A DNA stretch of 64,000 nt, taken from contig JAWPMO010000001.1 of NCBI GenBank assembly GCA_033344875.1, positions 3,807,595-3,871,594 of the forward strand, read 5' to 3'. This DNA is from Ilumatobacteraceae bacterium. GTDB lineage: Bacteria > Actinomycetota > Acidimicrobiia > Acidimicrobiales > Ilumatobacteraceae. The first letter of the stretch is position 1; each line of letters begins with the position of its first letter. Positions 16,293 through 24,418 of this stretch are shown here, in pieces. The notes beneath the pieces are model-generated. The model ran no database searches. It saw nothing but the letters and a program-made list of their open reading frames with translations, and was not told where the DNA came from. The position numbers and the translations under genes are program-made.

Positions 16293-19200
16293 TCAGCCGT
16301 GGCCGGCGATGTCGACGACGACGTCGGCGTCGGTCAGCGTGAACACGCACAGGGCGCCACTCGTACTCAGCTTCGCGACGACCTCGTTCGCCCGCACGAC
16401 ACCCGTGTCGTAGTTGAGGCTGCTGGCGGTCGGCACGGTGCCGCACGGGTACACGGTGGCGAACCCCGGGCCGCCGCGCCCGATCACGGTGACGTTGGCG
16501 ACGACGGTCTCGGCGTCGTCGGGGATGTCGCCGCGTCCGGCGATGTCGATCTCCCAGGTCGTGCCGGCACGCCGAGTGCCGGTGGCGCGGAACACGCCGT
16601 CGAACGTCGACTCGGCCCGCGAGTCGGCGTACCGCCGTGGCCCGGTCGTCTCGACGCCGGGGTCCGCAGGGAGATAGCCGACGACATCGACGATCACGTC
16701 GACGCCGGTCAGCGTGAACACGCACATCGTGCCGTCCGGCGAGAGTCGGGCGACCACCTCGTTCGGGCGGGTGATGCCCGGCCCGTAGTTCAGGCTGCTG
16801 GCGTTCGGCACGGTGCCGCAGGGGTACACGGTCGCGTATCCCGGATCGGTACCGCCGGTCACCGTGACGTTCGCGACGACCGCGGTCGCATCGGCCGGCA
16901 CCTCGCCGCGTCCGGCGATCTCGATCTGCCAACTCGTACCGCCGCGCCGGGTGCCGGTGGCGCGGAACCCGCCGTCGAACGTCGACTCGGCCCGCGAGTC
17001 GGCGTACCGACGCGGCGAGAACGGCTCGTACGGTGACTCGGCGCTGACGTAGCCGACGACGTCGACGATGACGTTCGCCTGCGTTAGCGTGAACACACAG
17101 AGCGTGCCAACGGGAGAGAGCTTGGCGACGACCTCGTTCGCCTCGACGCCACCCGGGCCGTAGTTGACGCTCGACGCTGTGGGCACGCTGCCGCACGGGT
17201 GGACGGTGGCGAACCCGGGACCGGCGCCGTCGAGCACGGTCAGGTTGACGACGGCGGCCGTCGCGCCGACGGGAACATGGCCCCGGCCGGCGATCTGGAT
17301 CTCCCACCCCGACCCGGCGGGACGCGGGCCGGTGGCGCGGTGGCTGCCGTCGAACGTGTCCTCGTCACGCGAGTCGGCGTAGCGGGTGGGGGTCAACGGT
17401 TCGAATGCGGCCACGGTGGCGGGTTCGCAGACGTCCCCGATGCCGTCGCCATCGGCATCGCCCTGCGACGGGTTGGCGATCGACGGGCAGTTGTCGTCGG
17501 CGTCGGCGACACCGTCTCCATCGCTGTCGACGAACGAGATCCTGACGTCGAAACGCGTGGTGGCCGTTCGTCCGCCTGGGTCGGCGACCGTCACCGCGAC
17601 CTCCACGGTTCCGTCGGCGTCCGCCGGGGCGGTGATCGTCATCGATCGAATCGCGCCCGCTCCGTCGATCGCGATGTTGCCGTCGGGCAGCAGCGACGGG
17701 TTGTCCGAGTCGGCGGTGACCGTGAGCGAGCTCGCGGCATCGTCGGCGTCGGCGACCGAGATCGTGATCGGGTCGGTGGACCGACCGGGTGTGACCGTGA
17801 TGTCGGCGATCGCGCCGATCGTCGGGCGGCACGAGGCTTCGTCGCCGAGCGCGGTGAGCGACGCGACCGCATCGACGCGACCGGCGCCGACGGCATCGAC
17901 ATCGAACGCGCCGATCGGCGCCGCACCGTCGGTCAGGGCCGACTCGATGTCGTCGGCGTCGGCACACGGCCGAGCGTCGGCGAGGACCGCGGCGACGGCG
18001 GCAGCGTGCGGTGCAGCGGCCGACGTGCCGAAGAACCGGAAGTCCGGGCCGGCGGGCGACCCGAAGAAGGAGTTGACCGCGCCGTCGGTCGCCGTGATGT
18101 CGATGGTCGAGCTGGCGCACGGTGAGATCGCCGGTCGGGGTGACACGCCGGACACCTGCTGCCAGCAGAGTGACGCCGGGCCGCGGCTCGAGAACCTCTC
18201 GGGAGCGGTGGTGGTGTCGTACCTGATGGCGGCGACCGACACGGCGGTCGACTCGGCCGAGTGGCCGAAGATCGTCGGTCCGACGATGTCGCCGTTGGCC
18301 GACTCGTCGTACTCGACGGCGGACAGCCCGCTCGACCTCACGAGCACGGTCCGCAGTCGGGGTGTCCCGGTCGGGTCGGGGCTCGCTCCGTAGCGGGCGA
18401 CGACGATGTCGAACGTGCGCGTCTCGCCGGTCGTGTTCCGGTAGCTGAGGAACTCGCCGGCCCGCTGGTTCGCGGCGTTGTCGAGCTCCGACGCGGCGAC
18501 GATCGTCCCGGTTGCGGTGTCGACGAGATAGAGGTCGAGGTCGGTCGTGACGCCGTACATCGGCTCGCTCCAACCGAGAGCGAGGACGATCTCGCCGCCG
18601 TTGACGATGGTGAGTCCGCCGCCGTGGTCGACGGCGGCGCCGCCGTCCATGTCGTGGCACGCGTTCTGGAACACCGGCACGCCCACCGGACAGGAGGACG
18701 GTCGGAAGGCCGGCGACTCGTACGAGGCGACATCGTTCCCGCCGACGATCGCGTTGGCGTTGCCGGCGGACGTGAAGTGCATCACGCCGCGGGTCGTCCG
18801 GTTCTCGTCGATCGCCTGTGCGATCAACCCGTCTTGGAACATCGGTTCGAGGAGGTAGCCGATGTCGTCGGTGATGATGTCGGCGCCGTCGATCCCGAGT
18901 TGTCGGATCTGGGCGGCCATCGCGACCTCGCCGTCGAACCCGCTCGCGAACACCAGGTCGGCGCCGGGAGCGAGGTCGTGCACGATCTGGAGCATCGCTC
19001 GCCCCTCGTCGGAACCACCGCCGGCGAACTCGGCCTGCACGGTGACCGGACTCGTCCGGTCGCACGGGTTGCCGGGGCCGGGAAGTTCGCCTTCGGCGAT
19101 GTCGGCCGTGGCGCCCCCGAGGTTGTCGAACGAGTCGGAGATGACGCCGATGACGACGCCCGACCCGTCGGCACCCGACACCGATCGCAGGTCGTCGGCG

Positions 19201-19766
19201 CCGAGGTGGGCGTCGCCCTCGCTGATCGTTCGGGTCGTGCACGGGGGATCGCTCGGAGCTGCCGGAGCGCGCCGCTCGGGCGCGACGGATCGGTCGGCAC
19301 GGAGCGGAGCGACGACCTCGGTCACGTACGTGACCGTCGGCAGATCGGCCAGGCGTCGGAGTGCGCCGATCGGCACCGCAACCGTGGCGAGCACGGGTCC
19401 GTCATCGGTGGCGATCAGCTCGGCGCCGACGTCGGCCAGGGAAGCGAGGGCGGCCGCGGTCGGCTCGGCGAGTGTGACGTCGACGACGAGCCGGCCGCGC
19501 CCGTCGCGAAGCAGGGAGCCGACCTCGCTGGCCGGGAGTCCGGCGGCGACGGCCAGGCCGTGGGTGGACCGCCCGATCGGCGAGAGCTCGGCGACGGCGG
19601 CGAGCCGAGGGCTCAGGCCGTCACCGCGTACGGGCGCGAGCGTCCGGCCGACGGCGGGGGACACGACGGGAAGCGCAACGGAGGGAGGGGGCATCGACAT
19701 CAGCACGACGGCCGCCACCGCGAACGCGGCGGCCTTCCTGCCTGGCCGGGACATGTGGGCGATCAT
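16293..19766 (-). CDS. Large secreted S53/S8-like serine peptidase with TSP3 and three RYADSR repeats
   Basis: An 1157-residue exported protein with a signal peptide at about 1-31 and a probable prodomain to about 175. The catalytic region (200-640) is subtilase-folded: VIGVISDSFDNLGG, then SDEGRAMLQIVHDLAPGADL and FFGTSAAAPHAAAVAAVLA with Ser582. In place of the usual HGT histidine motif there is E254 in DEGRAM, and D300/D301 in IITDDIG, so an S53-like Glu-Asp-Ser triad is likely. Residues 650-745 form a beta domain. Residues 747-781 are an Asp-rich thrombospondin type 3 calcium repeat with DSDGDGVADADDNC. Three surface repeats follow, starting RYADSRDEDTFDG, RYADSRAESTFDG and again RYADSRAESTFDG. 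It is expected to act outside the cell. Confidence 0.85.
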   Translation of the reverse strand: MIAHMSRPGRKAAAFAVAAVVLMSMPPPSVALPVVSPAVGRTLAPVRGDGLSPRLAAVAELSPIGRSTHGLAVAAGLPASEVGSLLRDGRGRLVVDVTLAEPTAAALASLADVGAELIATDDGPVLATVAVPIGALRRLADLPTVTYVTEVVAPLRADRSVAPERRAPAAPSDPPCTTRTISEGDAHLGADDLRSVSGADGSGVVIGVISDSFDNLGGATADIAEGELPGPGNPCDRTSPVTVQAEFAGGGSDEGRAMLQIVHDLAPGADLVFASGFDGEVAMAAQIRQLGIDGADIITDDIGYLLEPMFQDGLIAQAIDENRTTRGVMHFTSAGNANAIVGGNDVASYESPAFRPSSCPVGVPVFQNACHDMDGGAAVDHGGGLTIVNGGEIVLALGWSEPMYGVTTDLDLYLVDTATGTIVAASELDNAANQRAGEFLSYRNTTGETRTFDIVVARYGASPDPTGTPRLRTVLVRSSGLSAVEYDESANGDIVGPTIFGHSAESTAVSVAAIRYDTTTAPERFSSRGPASLCWQQVSGVSPRPAISPCASSTIDITATDGAVNSFFGSPAGPDFRFFGTSAAAPHAAAVAAVLADARPCADADDIESALTDGAAPIGAFDVDAVGAGRVDAVASLTALGDEASCRPTIGAIADITVTPGRSTDPITISVADADDAASSLTVTADSDNPSLLPDGNIAIDGAGAIRSMTITAPADADGTVEVAVTVADPGGRTATTRFDVRISFVDSDGDGVADADDNCPSIANPSQGDADGDGIGDVCEPATVAAFEPLTPTRYADSRDEDTFDGSHRATGPRPAGSGWEIQIAGRGHVPVGATAAVVNLTVLDGAGPGFATVHPCGSVPTASSVNYGPGGVEANEVVAKLSPVGTLCVFTLTQANVIVDVVGYVSAESPYEPFSPRRYADSRAESTFDGGFRATGTRRGGTSWQIEIAGRGEVPADATAVVANVTVTGGTDPGYATVYPCGTVPNASSLNYGPGITRPNEVVARLSPDGTMCVFTLTGVDVIVDVVGYLPADPGVETTGPRRYADSRAESTFDGVFRATGTRRAGTTWEIDIAGRGDIPDDAETVVANVTVIGRGGPGFATVYPCGTVPTASSLNYDTGVVRANEVVAKLSTSGALCVFTLTDADVVVDIAGHG

Positions 19767-19902
19767 GCGGCTACGGAGGTCATCCTGGCTTCATCGGTCA
19801 CCCTTCCGCCGATCATGAGTCGGTATCCGCGGTGAACGTTCCGACCCGACCCGAGCGGAACGCGGCTCCTAGCTTGGGCCGGAGCATCGACGAGGGGGTC
19901 GT

Positions 19903-21198
19903 ATGAAGTTCGTCTGGTTCAACCTGCAACCGTGGCCGGACCTGCCGGAGAATTTTCGGCAGGAGCACCGGTCGGTCTGGGTCGACATCCCGAGTTCGCT
20001 GTTCGATCCCGAGCGCGCACACGAGGTGTACAACTCGTACCTCGACCAGCTCGAGTTCGCCGACGAACTCGGCTTCGACGGGATCGGCTGCAACGAGCAC
20101 CACCAGAACGGCTACGGGCTCATGCCGAGCCCCAACATCATCGCCGCGGCGCTGGCGCGCCGGACGAGCAACGCCGCGATCTGCGTGATCGGCAACTCGA
20201 TCGTCGGCTACAACCCGCCGACCCGGGTCGCCGAGGAATTCGCGATGCTCGACTGCATCTCCGGTGGCCGCCTGATCGCCGGGTTTCCGGTCGGCACGCC
20301 GATGGACACCAACTTCTGCCTCGGCCAGATCCCGGCGCTCACCCGCGACAAGTACGTCGAGTCGCACGACCTGATCATGAAGGCCTGGACCGAGCCGGAG
20401 CCGTTCGCGTTCGACGGCCGGTACACGAAGTTGCGCCACGTCAACATCTGGCCGCGGCCGGTGCAGCAGCCGCACCCGCCGGTGTACATCCCCGGCGGCG
20501 GATCGATCGAGACGTGGGACTTCTGCCTCGACCACGACTACAACTACTCGTACCTGTCGTTCAGCGGGTACAAGGCGGGCAAGTCGCTGCTCGACGGCTT
20601 CTGGCAGCGCCGCGAGGAGCGCGGCGATCGTGACGACAATCCGTACCGGGCGAGCTTCGCCCAGATCATCGCCGTCGCCGACACCGACGAAGAGGCCGAG
20701 CGGCTCTACGCCGAGCACATCCTCTACTTCTTCAACAACTGCCTGCACGTGTACCCGGGCTTCGCCGACCCGCCCGGCTACCGAACGCTCAAGACGCTCA
20801 AGGCCGGCAAGCTGAGCCAGCTCCGCAAGGAGTCGATGGAGCTCTTCCAGAAGCTGACCTGGAGAGACCTGGTCGAGTCGGGTGCGGTGATCGCCGGCAG
20901 CCCCGACACGGTCGCCGAGCAGATGGAGACCCTGGCCGCCGATCTGCGGGTCGGCACCGTGTTCTGCCTGATGCACACCGGCAACATGCCCGATTGGAAG
21001 GTGCGCAACTCCTCGCAGCTCTTCGCCGAGAAGGTGATGCCGCGGCTGAAGAACATCTGGCCCGATCACGACCCGTCGCCGTGGTGGTGTTCGCCGATGG
21101 CCGACCGACGCACGAACGACGCGGCGAGCGTCGACGCCGCCCGTCGGCCCGCCGACATTCCGGCCGACGGCGTGTCCGACATCGAGGGGGCGCTGTGA
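19903..21198 (+). CDS. Luciferase-like flavin-dependent monooxygenase
   Basis: A 431-residue TIM-barrel protein of the bacterial luciferase-like family. The N-terminal strand MKFVWFNLQPWPDLP is followed by ELGFDGIGCNEHHQNGYGL, the usual EHH block, then IGNSIVGYNPPTRVAEEFAMLDCISGGRLIAGFPVG. The C-terminal region GSPDTVAEQMETLAADLRVG is also typical. Such enzymes use reduced flavin and oxygen; the substrate cannot be read from sequence. The ATG at 19903 has GAGGGGG shortly upstream, and a TAGCTT box at 19870-19875 would give a short leader. It overlaps the next gene by GTGA, so they are probably co-translated. Confidence 0.85.
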   Translation: MKFVWFNLQPWPDLPENFRQEHRSVWVDIPSSLFDPERAHEVYNSYLDQLEFADELGFDGIGCNEHHQNGYGLMPSPNIIAAALARRTSNAAICVIGNSIVGYNPPTRVAEEFAMLDCISGGRLIAGFPVGTPMDTNFCLGQIPALTRDKYVESHDLIMKAWTEPEPFAFDGRYTKLRHVNIWPRPVQQPHPPVYIPGGGSIETWDFCLDHDYNYSYLSFSGYKAGKSLLDGFWQRREERGDRDDNPYRASFAQIIAVADTDEEAERLYAEHILYFFNNCLHVYPGFADPPGYRTLKTLKAGKLSQLRKESMELFQKLTWRDLVESGAVIAGSPDTVAEQMETLAADLRVGTVFCLMHTGNMPDWKVRNSSQLFAEKVMPRLKNIWPDHDPSPWWCSPMADRRTNDAASVDAARRPADIPADGVSDIEGAL

Positions 21199-21998
21199 GC
21201 ACGATCGCACAGCGCGACGTCACGACCCGGCGCGGCATCGACGCGACCGTGCACGTGCGCGGTACGGACGGCTCGCCGATCGTGTGGTTCCACGGTGCAG
21301 GTGGCGTGCAGCGATCCGAGCCGGTGCTCGACGCGCTGGCGGACGATCATGTCGTGTACGCACCCGAGTGGCCGGGTTACGGCGGGCAGGAGACCGAGAC
21401 CCGGCTGTTCGACATGCTCGACTTCGCGCTGCACGGCCTCGACCTCGTGGAGGCACTCGATCTCGATCGCCCGCCCCACGTCATCGGTCACTCGATGGGT
21501 GGCATGATCGCCGCGGAGATGGCGGCCCTGAACCCCTCGACGATGGCGTCGCTCACGCTGATCGGCGCGGCCGGGCTCTGGCTCGACGAGTACCCGGTGC
21601 CCGACCTGTTCTCGATGGTGCCGTTCGAGCTGGCCGAGGCACTGTTCGTCGACCCGGTCGCGGGCGAGCAGATGCTCACGGCCGGACGCGACTTCACCGA
21701 CGACGACGCGCTGATCGACTTCATGGTCGGCAACGCCCGGCGTATGGGCACGGCCGGCAAGATCCTGTTCCCGATCCCGAACCGAGGCCTGGCCGATCGG
21801 TTGTACCGCGTCACCTGCCCGACCACGCTCGTGTGGGGTGAGCTCGACCGGATGTTCCCGCTCGTCTACGCCGAACGGTTCCGAGAGCTGCTGACGTCGA
21901 CCGATGCTCGGCTGGTCACCGTGCCCGATGCGGGCCACATGGCCCCGTACGAGCAGCCCGACGCCGTCGTGGCTGCCGTCAGGCCGACGATCGACTGA
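21195..21998 (+). CDS. Alpha/beta hydrolase partner of the monooxygenase
   Basis: A 267-residue alpha/beta hydrolase with the oxyanion block VWFHGAGGVQRSEPV, nucleophile elbow GHSMGGMIAAEM and catalytic histidine in PDAGHMAPYEQPDAV; the acid is likely in VWGELDRMFP. The GTG at 21195 overlaps the stop of the luciferase-like gene as GTGA, excluding a longer frame that begins inside that gene. Pairing of a flavin monooxygenase with a hydrolase is common in catabolic operons, for example where an oxygenated ester or ring product is cleaved; the substrate is unknown. Confidence 0.85.
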   Translation: MSTIAQRDVTTRRGIDATVHVRGTDGSPIVWFHGAGGVQRSEPVLDALADDHVVYAPEWPGYGGQETETRLFDMLDFALHGLDLVEALDLDRPPHVIGHSMGGMIAAEMAALNPSTMASLTLIGAAGLWLDEYPVPDLFSMVPFELAEALFVDPVAGEQMLTAGRDFTDDDALIDFMVGNARRMGTAGKILFPIPNRGLADRLYRVTCPTTLVWGELDRMFPLVYAERFRELLTSTDARLVTVPDAGHMAPYEQPDAVVAAVRPTID

Positions 21999-22108
21999 CG
22001 TCACCCGGCATCGCCACCGACGCTGCCATTGGCGCTGTTCTGATCGATGTCGAACAGGCATTTCGGGTCGACCCCATCGTTCAGCCGGACTCCGATGAGT
22101 TGTCAGGC

Positions 22109-22127
22109 GTATCACGAATCGTCATAC
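22109..22127 (+). promoter_or_regulatory. Palindromic operator over the antitoxin promoter
   Basis: GTATCACGAATCGTCATAC is a 19-bp inverted repeat with one mismatched pair. It overlaps a CATACT -10-like box (22123-22128) 6 nt before the antitoxin ATG at 22135, fitting autoregulation by a ribbon-helix-helix protein. Confidence 0.6.
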
Positions 22128-22134
22128 TTGAGTC

Positions 22135-22374
22135 ATGGCGAAGGCGATCTCGGTTCGACTCGACGAGGAGACGGAGCGGGCACTCCGTACGCTCGAGGCG
22201 ACCGGGCTGAGTCGTTCCGACGCGATCAGATCCGCGCTGGTCTCGTCGGCAGACCGGCTGCGACGGGGGAGCGAACTTGCTGCTGAAGTGGCCGCACTCG
22301 AAGCCGACGAGTCCGATCGCGTCGAGATGCTCGAGGTGTCGTCGCTGATGGAGTCGATGCGTGCGCCGGGGTGA
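22135..22374 (+). CDS. Ribbon-helix-helix antitoxin (MazE-type partner)
   Basis: This 79-residue protein begins AKAISVRLDEETERALRTLE, a typical ribbon-helix-helix DNA-binding N-terminus, followed by GLSRSDAIRSAL. The acidic helical C-terminus (AALEADESDRVEML) is suited to wrapping the toxin. It overlaps the toxin gene by 14 nt. The likely role is neutralising the MazF-like RNase and repressing the operon through the palindrome at 22109-22127. Confidence 0.82.
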   Translation: MAKAISVRLDEETERALRTLEATGLSRSDAIRSALVSSADRLRRGSELAAEVAALEADESDRVEMLEVSSLMESMRAPG

Positions 22375-22678
22375 GGTGTACCGCTTCCGAACCCCCAAAG
22401 GTGTCGGCCATGAACAGCAGCGAGCGCGGTACGGGGTCGTGGTGCAGGCCGATGAACTGCTTCCTCGTTCGGTGGTCGTCGTCGCCCCGACATCGCGCAG
22501 CGCCCGCTCGGCGTCCTTCCGACCCGAGATCGTCGTCGCCGGTGACACGACTCGCGTGCTCGTCGAGCAGATCGGTGCGGTCGACACACAACGTCTCGGC
22601 GCCCGAACGGGCTCGCTCTCGGCCGAGGAGATGTGGGCGGTCGACGACGCGCTGGCCACGGTCCTCGGCCTGAACTGA
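22361..22678 (+). CDS. mazF: MazF-type mRNA interferase toxin
   Basis: A 105-residue PemK/MazF-fold protein. The N-terminus RRGEVYRFRTPKGVGHEQ has the family's RGEVY and GHEQ motifs, RYGVVVQADELLPRSVVVV forms the barrel strands, and APTSRSARSASFRPEI supplies the conserved Thr-Ser block. It probably cleaves single-stranded mRNA at a short sequence, which cannot be predicted. The start is a GTG inside the antitoxin gene, and both are in one operon. Confidence 0.88.
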   Translation: MRRGEVYRFRTPKGVGHEQQRARYGVVVQADELLPRSVVVVAPTSRSARSASFRPEIVVAGDTTRVLVEQIGAVDTQRLGARTGSLSAEEMWAVDDALATVLGLN

Positions 22679-22799
22679 TCCCGACGACATCCATCGAGTC
22701 CTGACCATCTCGGCTCCGGGAACCGGGCGCTGCGCAGGGCCTGCACGCGCACGCCGGGGTCGAACCGGTCAGGTGCCATTGGCGCCGGCGGCGTTGCCG

Positions 22800-23276
22800 A
22801 TGTTCACTGGTGCGGTGACCGAAACGCCCGCGAGCCACCTCCGCCGGTACACCCGGCGTGTGGTGATCGCGGTCGTCGTGGTGGCACAGCTCACCATGAT
22901 CGTCGTCGCGTACGACTCCGACCACAAGACGTTCGGCTTCCAGATGTTCCCCGAGTCGAGCCGTTGGGGCGCCGAGATCGTGCGGGTCCAGGTCGACGGC
23001 TCCCGGGTGCCGATCGACGACGGCTGGGAGTACCGCTGGTCCGACCTCGTCCGGGGTCGGGGGCTGACGTACCCCTCGGGTGAGCAGCACGCCGACTCGG
23101 GTCTGCGGAACCAGTTCGGCTACCTCCAAGGTGCGCTCGACTGGGTCGCCGAGAACACGCCGGAGGACACGACCACGGTGTATCTCGAGGCCGAGGTCAC
23201 GTACACCGACAACGGTCGTGGGCCGTACGAGCGCACGTTCCGCTCCGTCGATCGGACGGACATCGTGGCGCCGTGA
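22800..23276 (+). CDS. Membrane-anchored protein paired with the HTTM gene
   Basis: A protein of about 158 residues with one N-terminal membrane helix (RVVIAVVVVAQLTMIVVAY) and an outer or lumenal domain with GFQMFPESSRWGAEIVRV and YLEAEVTYTDNGRGPYERTF. Its stop overlaps the start of the next gene as GTGA, so the two are probably functional partners. I do not recognise the family. The start is uncertain: GTG at 22773, ATG at 22800 or GTG at 22815 are all in frame and none has a clear ribosome site or -10 box. Confidence 0.65.
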   Translation: MFTGAVTETPASHLRRYTRRVVIAVVVVAQLTMIVVAYDSDHKTFGFQMFPESSRWGAEIVRVQVDGSRVPIDDGWEYRWSDLVRGRGLTYPSGEQHADSGLRNQFGYLQGALDWVAENTPEDTTTVYLEAEVTYTDNGRGPYERTFRSVDRTDIVAP

Positions 23277-24418
23277 GCGGCCTGGTTGCAGCGGCCGGCG
23301 ATCGCCTGCGCGCGTGGAATCGGCAGATCGACGACATCGGCGACGTGCGCGCACTGAGCGTGCTCCGGATCCTGCTCGGACCGATCGTGCTGCTGCACTT
23401 CGAAGCAACGTTCCGGATGGCGGCGGACGGTGTCGTCTACTCCGACCGCTTCTACCTGCCGTACGCGGACTGGTACCCGGAGGCCGGCCGTTCGCTGTAC
23501 GTGTGGATGCTGATCGCGGCGGGTGTGGCGGCGGTGGCGATGTCGGTCGGGTTCCTCACCCGGGTCGCGACCGCCTACTCGGCGTTGTTCGTCGGCTACC
23601 ACGTCTTCCTCTCGAAGACGCACTTCGCTCACAACCGAGCGTTCCTCCTGATCCTGCTGGCCACGGTCGCGATCGTGCCCGTCGGCCGGCACTACTCGGT
23701 CGACGCCTGGATCCGCCGTCGGCGCCACCCGGACACGAGGTTCGATCAGCGAGCGCCGCTCTGGCCGCTCTGGCTGGTGCGGTTCGAGGTGGCGGCGGTG
23801 TACTGCGCCTCGGCGACGTCGAAGGTGATCGACGGGGACTGGTGGGGTGGGCTCATGCTGCAGCGTCGGGCGATCGACGAGCGGGCCCAGGCGATCGACG
23901 AGGGGGCGCCGGTCTGGCTGATGGACCTGCTGGCCGACGCCGACTTCCAGTGGTGGTTCGCCAAGGTCGCGGTGCTCACCGAGTACGTGATCGGACTCGG
24001 GTTCCTTCACCGGCGGACCCGGTTGCTGGCGATCTGGATCGCGATCCCGTTCCACGTGTCGATCCAGATCGGCGCTCGCGTCCAGGTGTTCTCGTGGGCG
24101 GCGCTCGCCGCGCTCGGGATCTGGGTGATGCCGAAGGTGCGCGACCGCGTGCTGGTCGTGCCGCCGGGCCACGCCGTGGAGCGGGCCGTTCGAGCACTCG
24201 ACTGGTTCGGCCGATTCGAGGTGCGGCACGGCGACACGGTCGAACTGCTCGATCGGCCGGGTGACGACGGCAGACGCGAGCGACGCGTCGGTGCCGACGC
24301 GCGGTGGACGGTGCTCAGCCGACTGCCGCCCACGTTCTGGTTCGCGGCGCCATGGTTGGTGGTCGTGCGGCGACGCACCCGTGATCGAGCCGCAGTGCGG
24401 GCGGTCACTGATAGCTGA
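23273..24418 (+). CDS. HTTM-domain membrane protein (vitamin K-dependent carboxylase-like)
   Basis: This 381-residue polytopic protein has six or more hydrophobic segments. RALSVLRILLGPIVLLHFEA, the loop FLTRVATAYSALFVGYHVFL, LWPLWLVRFEVAAVYCASAT and EYVIGLGFLHRRTRLLAIW match the horizontally transferred transmembrane (HTTM) family, distantly related to gamma-glutamyl carboxylase. Bacterial members have no proven carboxylation in most cases. The start is a GTG overlapping the stop of the upstream gene. The C-terminal 14 nt overlap the convergent lipoprotein gene at 24405. Confidence 0.75.
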   Translation: MSGLVAAAGDRLRAWNRQIDDIGDVRALSVLRILLGPIVLLHFEATFRMAADGVVYSDRFYLPYADWYPEAGRSLYVWMLIAAGVAAVAMSVGFLTRVATAYSALFVGYHVFLSKTHFAHNRAFLLILLATVAIVPVGRHYSVDAWIRRRRHPDTRFDQRAPLWPLWLVRFEVAAVYCASATSKVIDGDWWGGLMLQRRAIDERAQAIDEGAPVWLMDLLADADFQWWFAKVAVLTEYVIGLGFLHRRTRLLAIWIAIPFHVSIQIGARVQVFSWAALAALGIWVMPKVRDRVLVVPPGHAVERAVRALDWFGRFEVRHGDTVELLDRPGDDGRRERRVGADARWTVLSRLPPTFWFAAPWLVVVRRRTRDRAAVRAVTDS

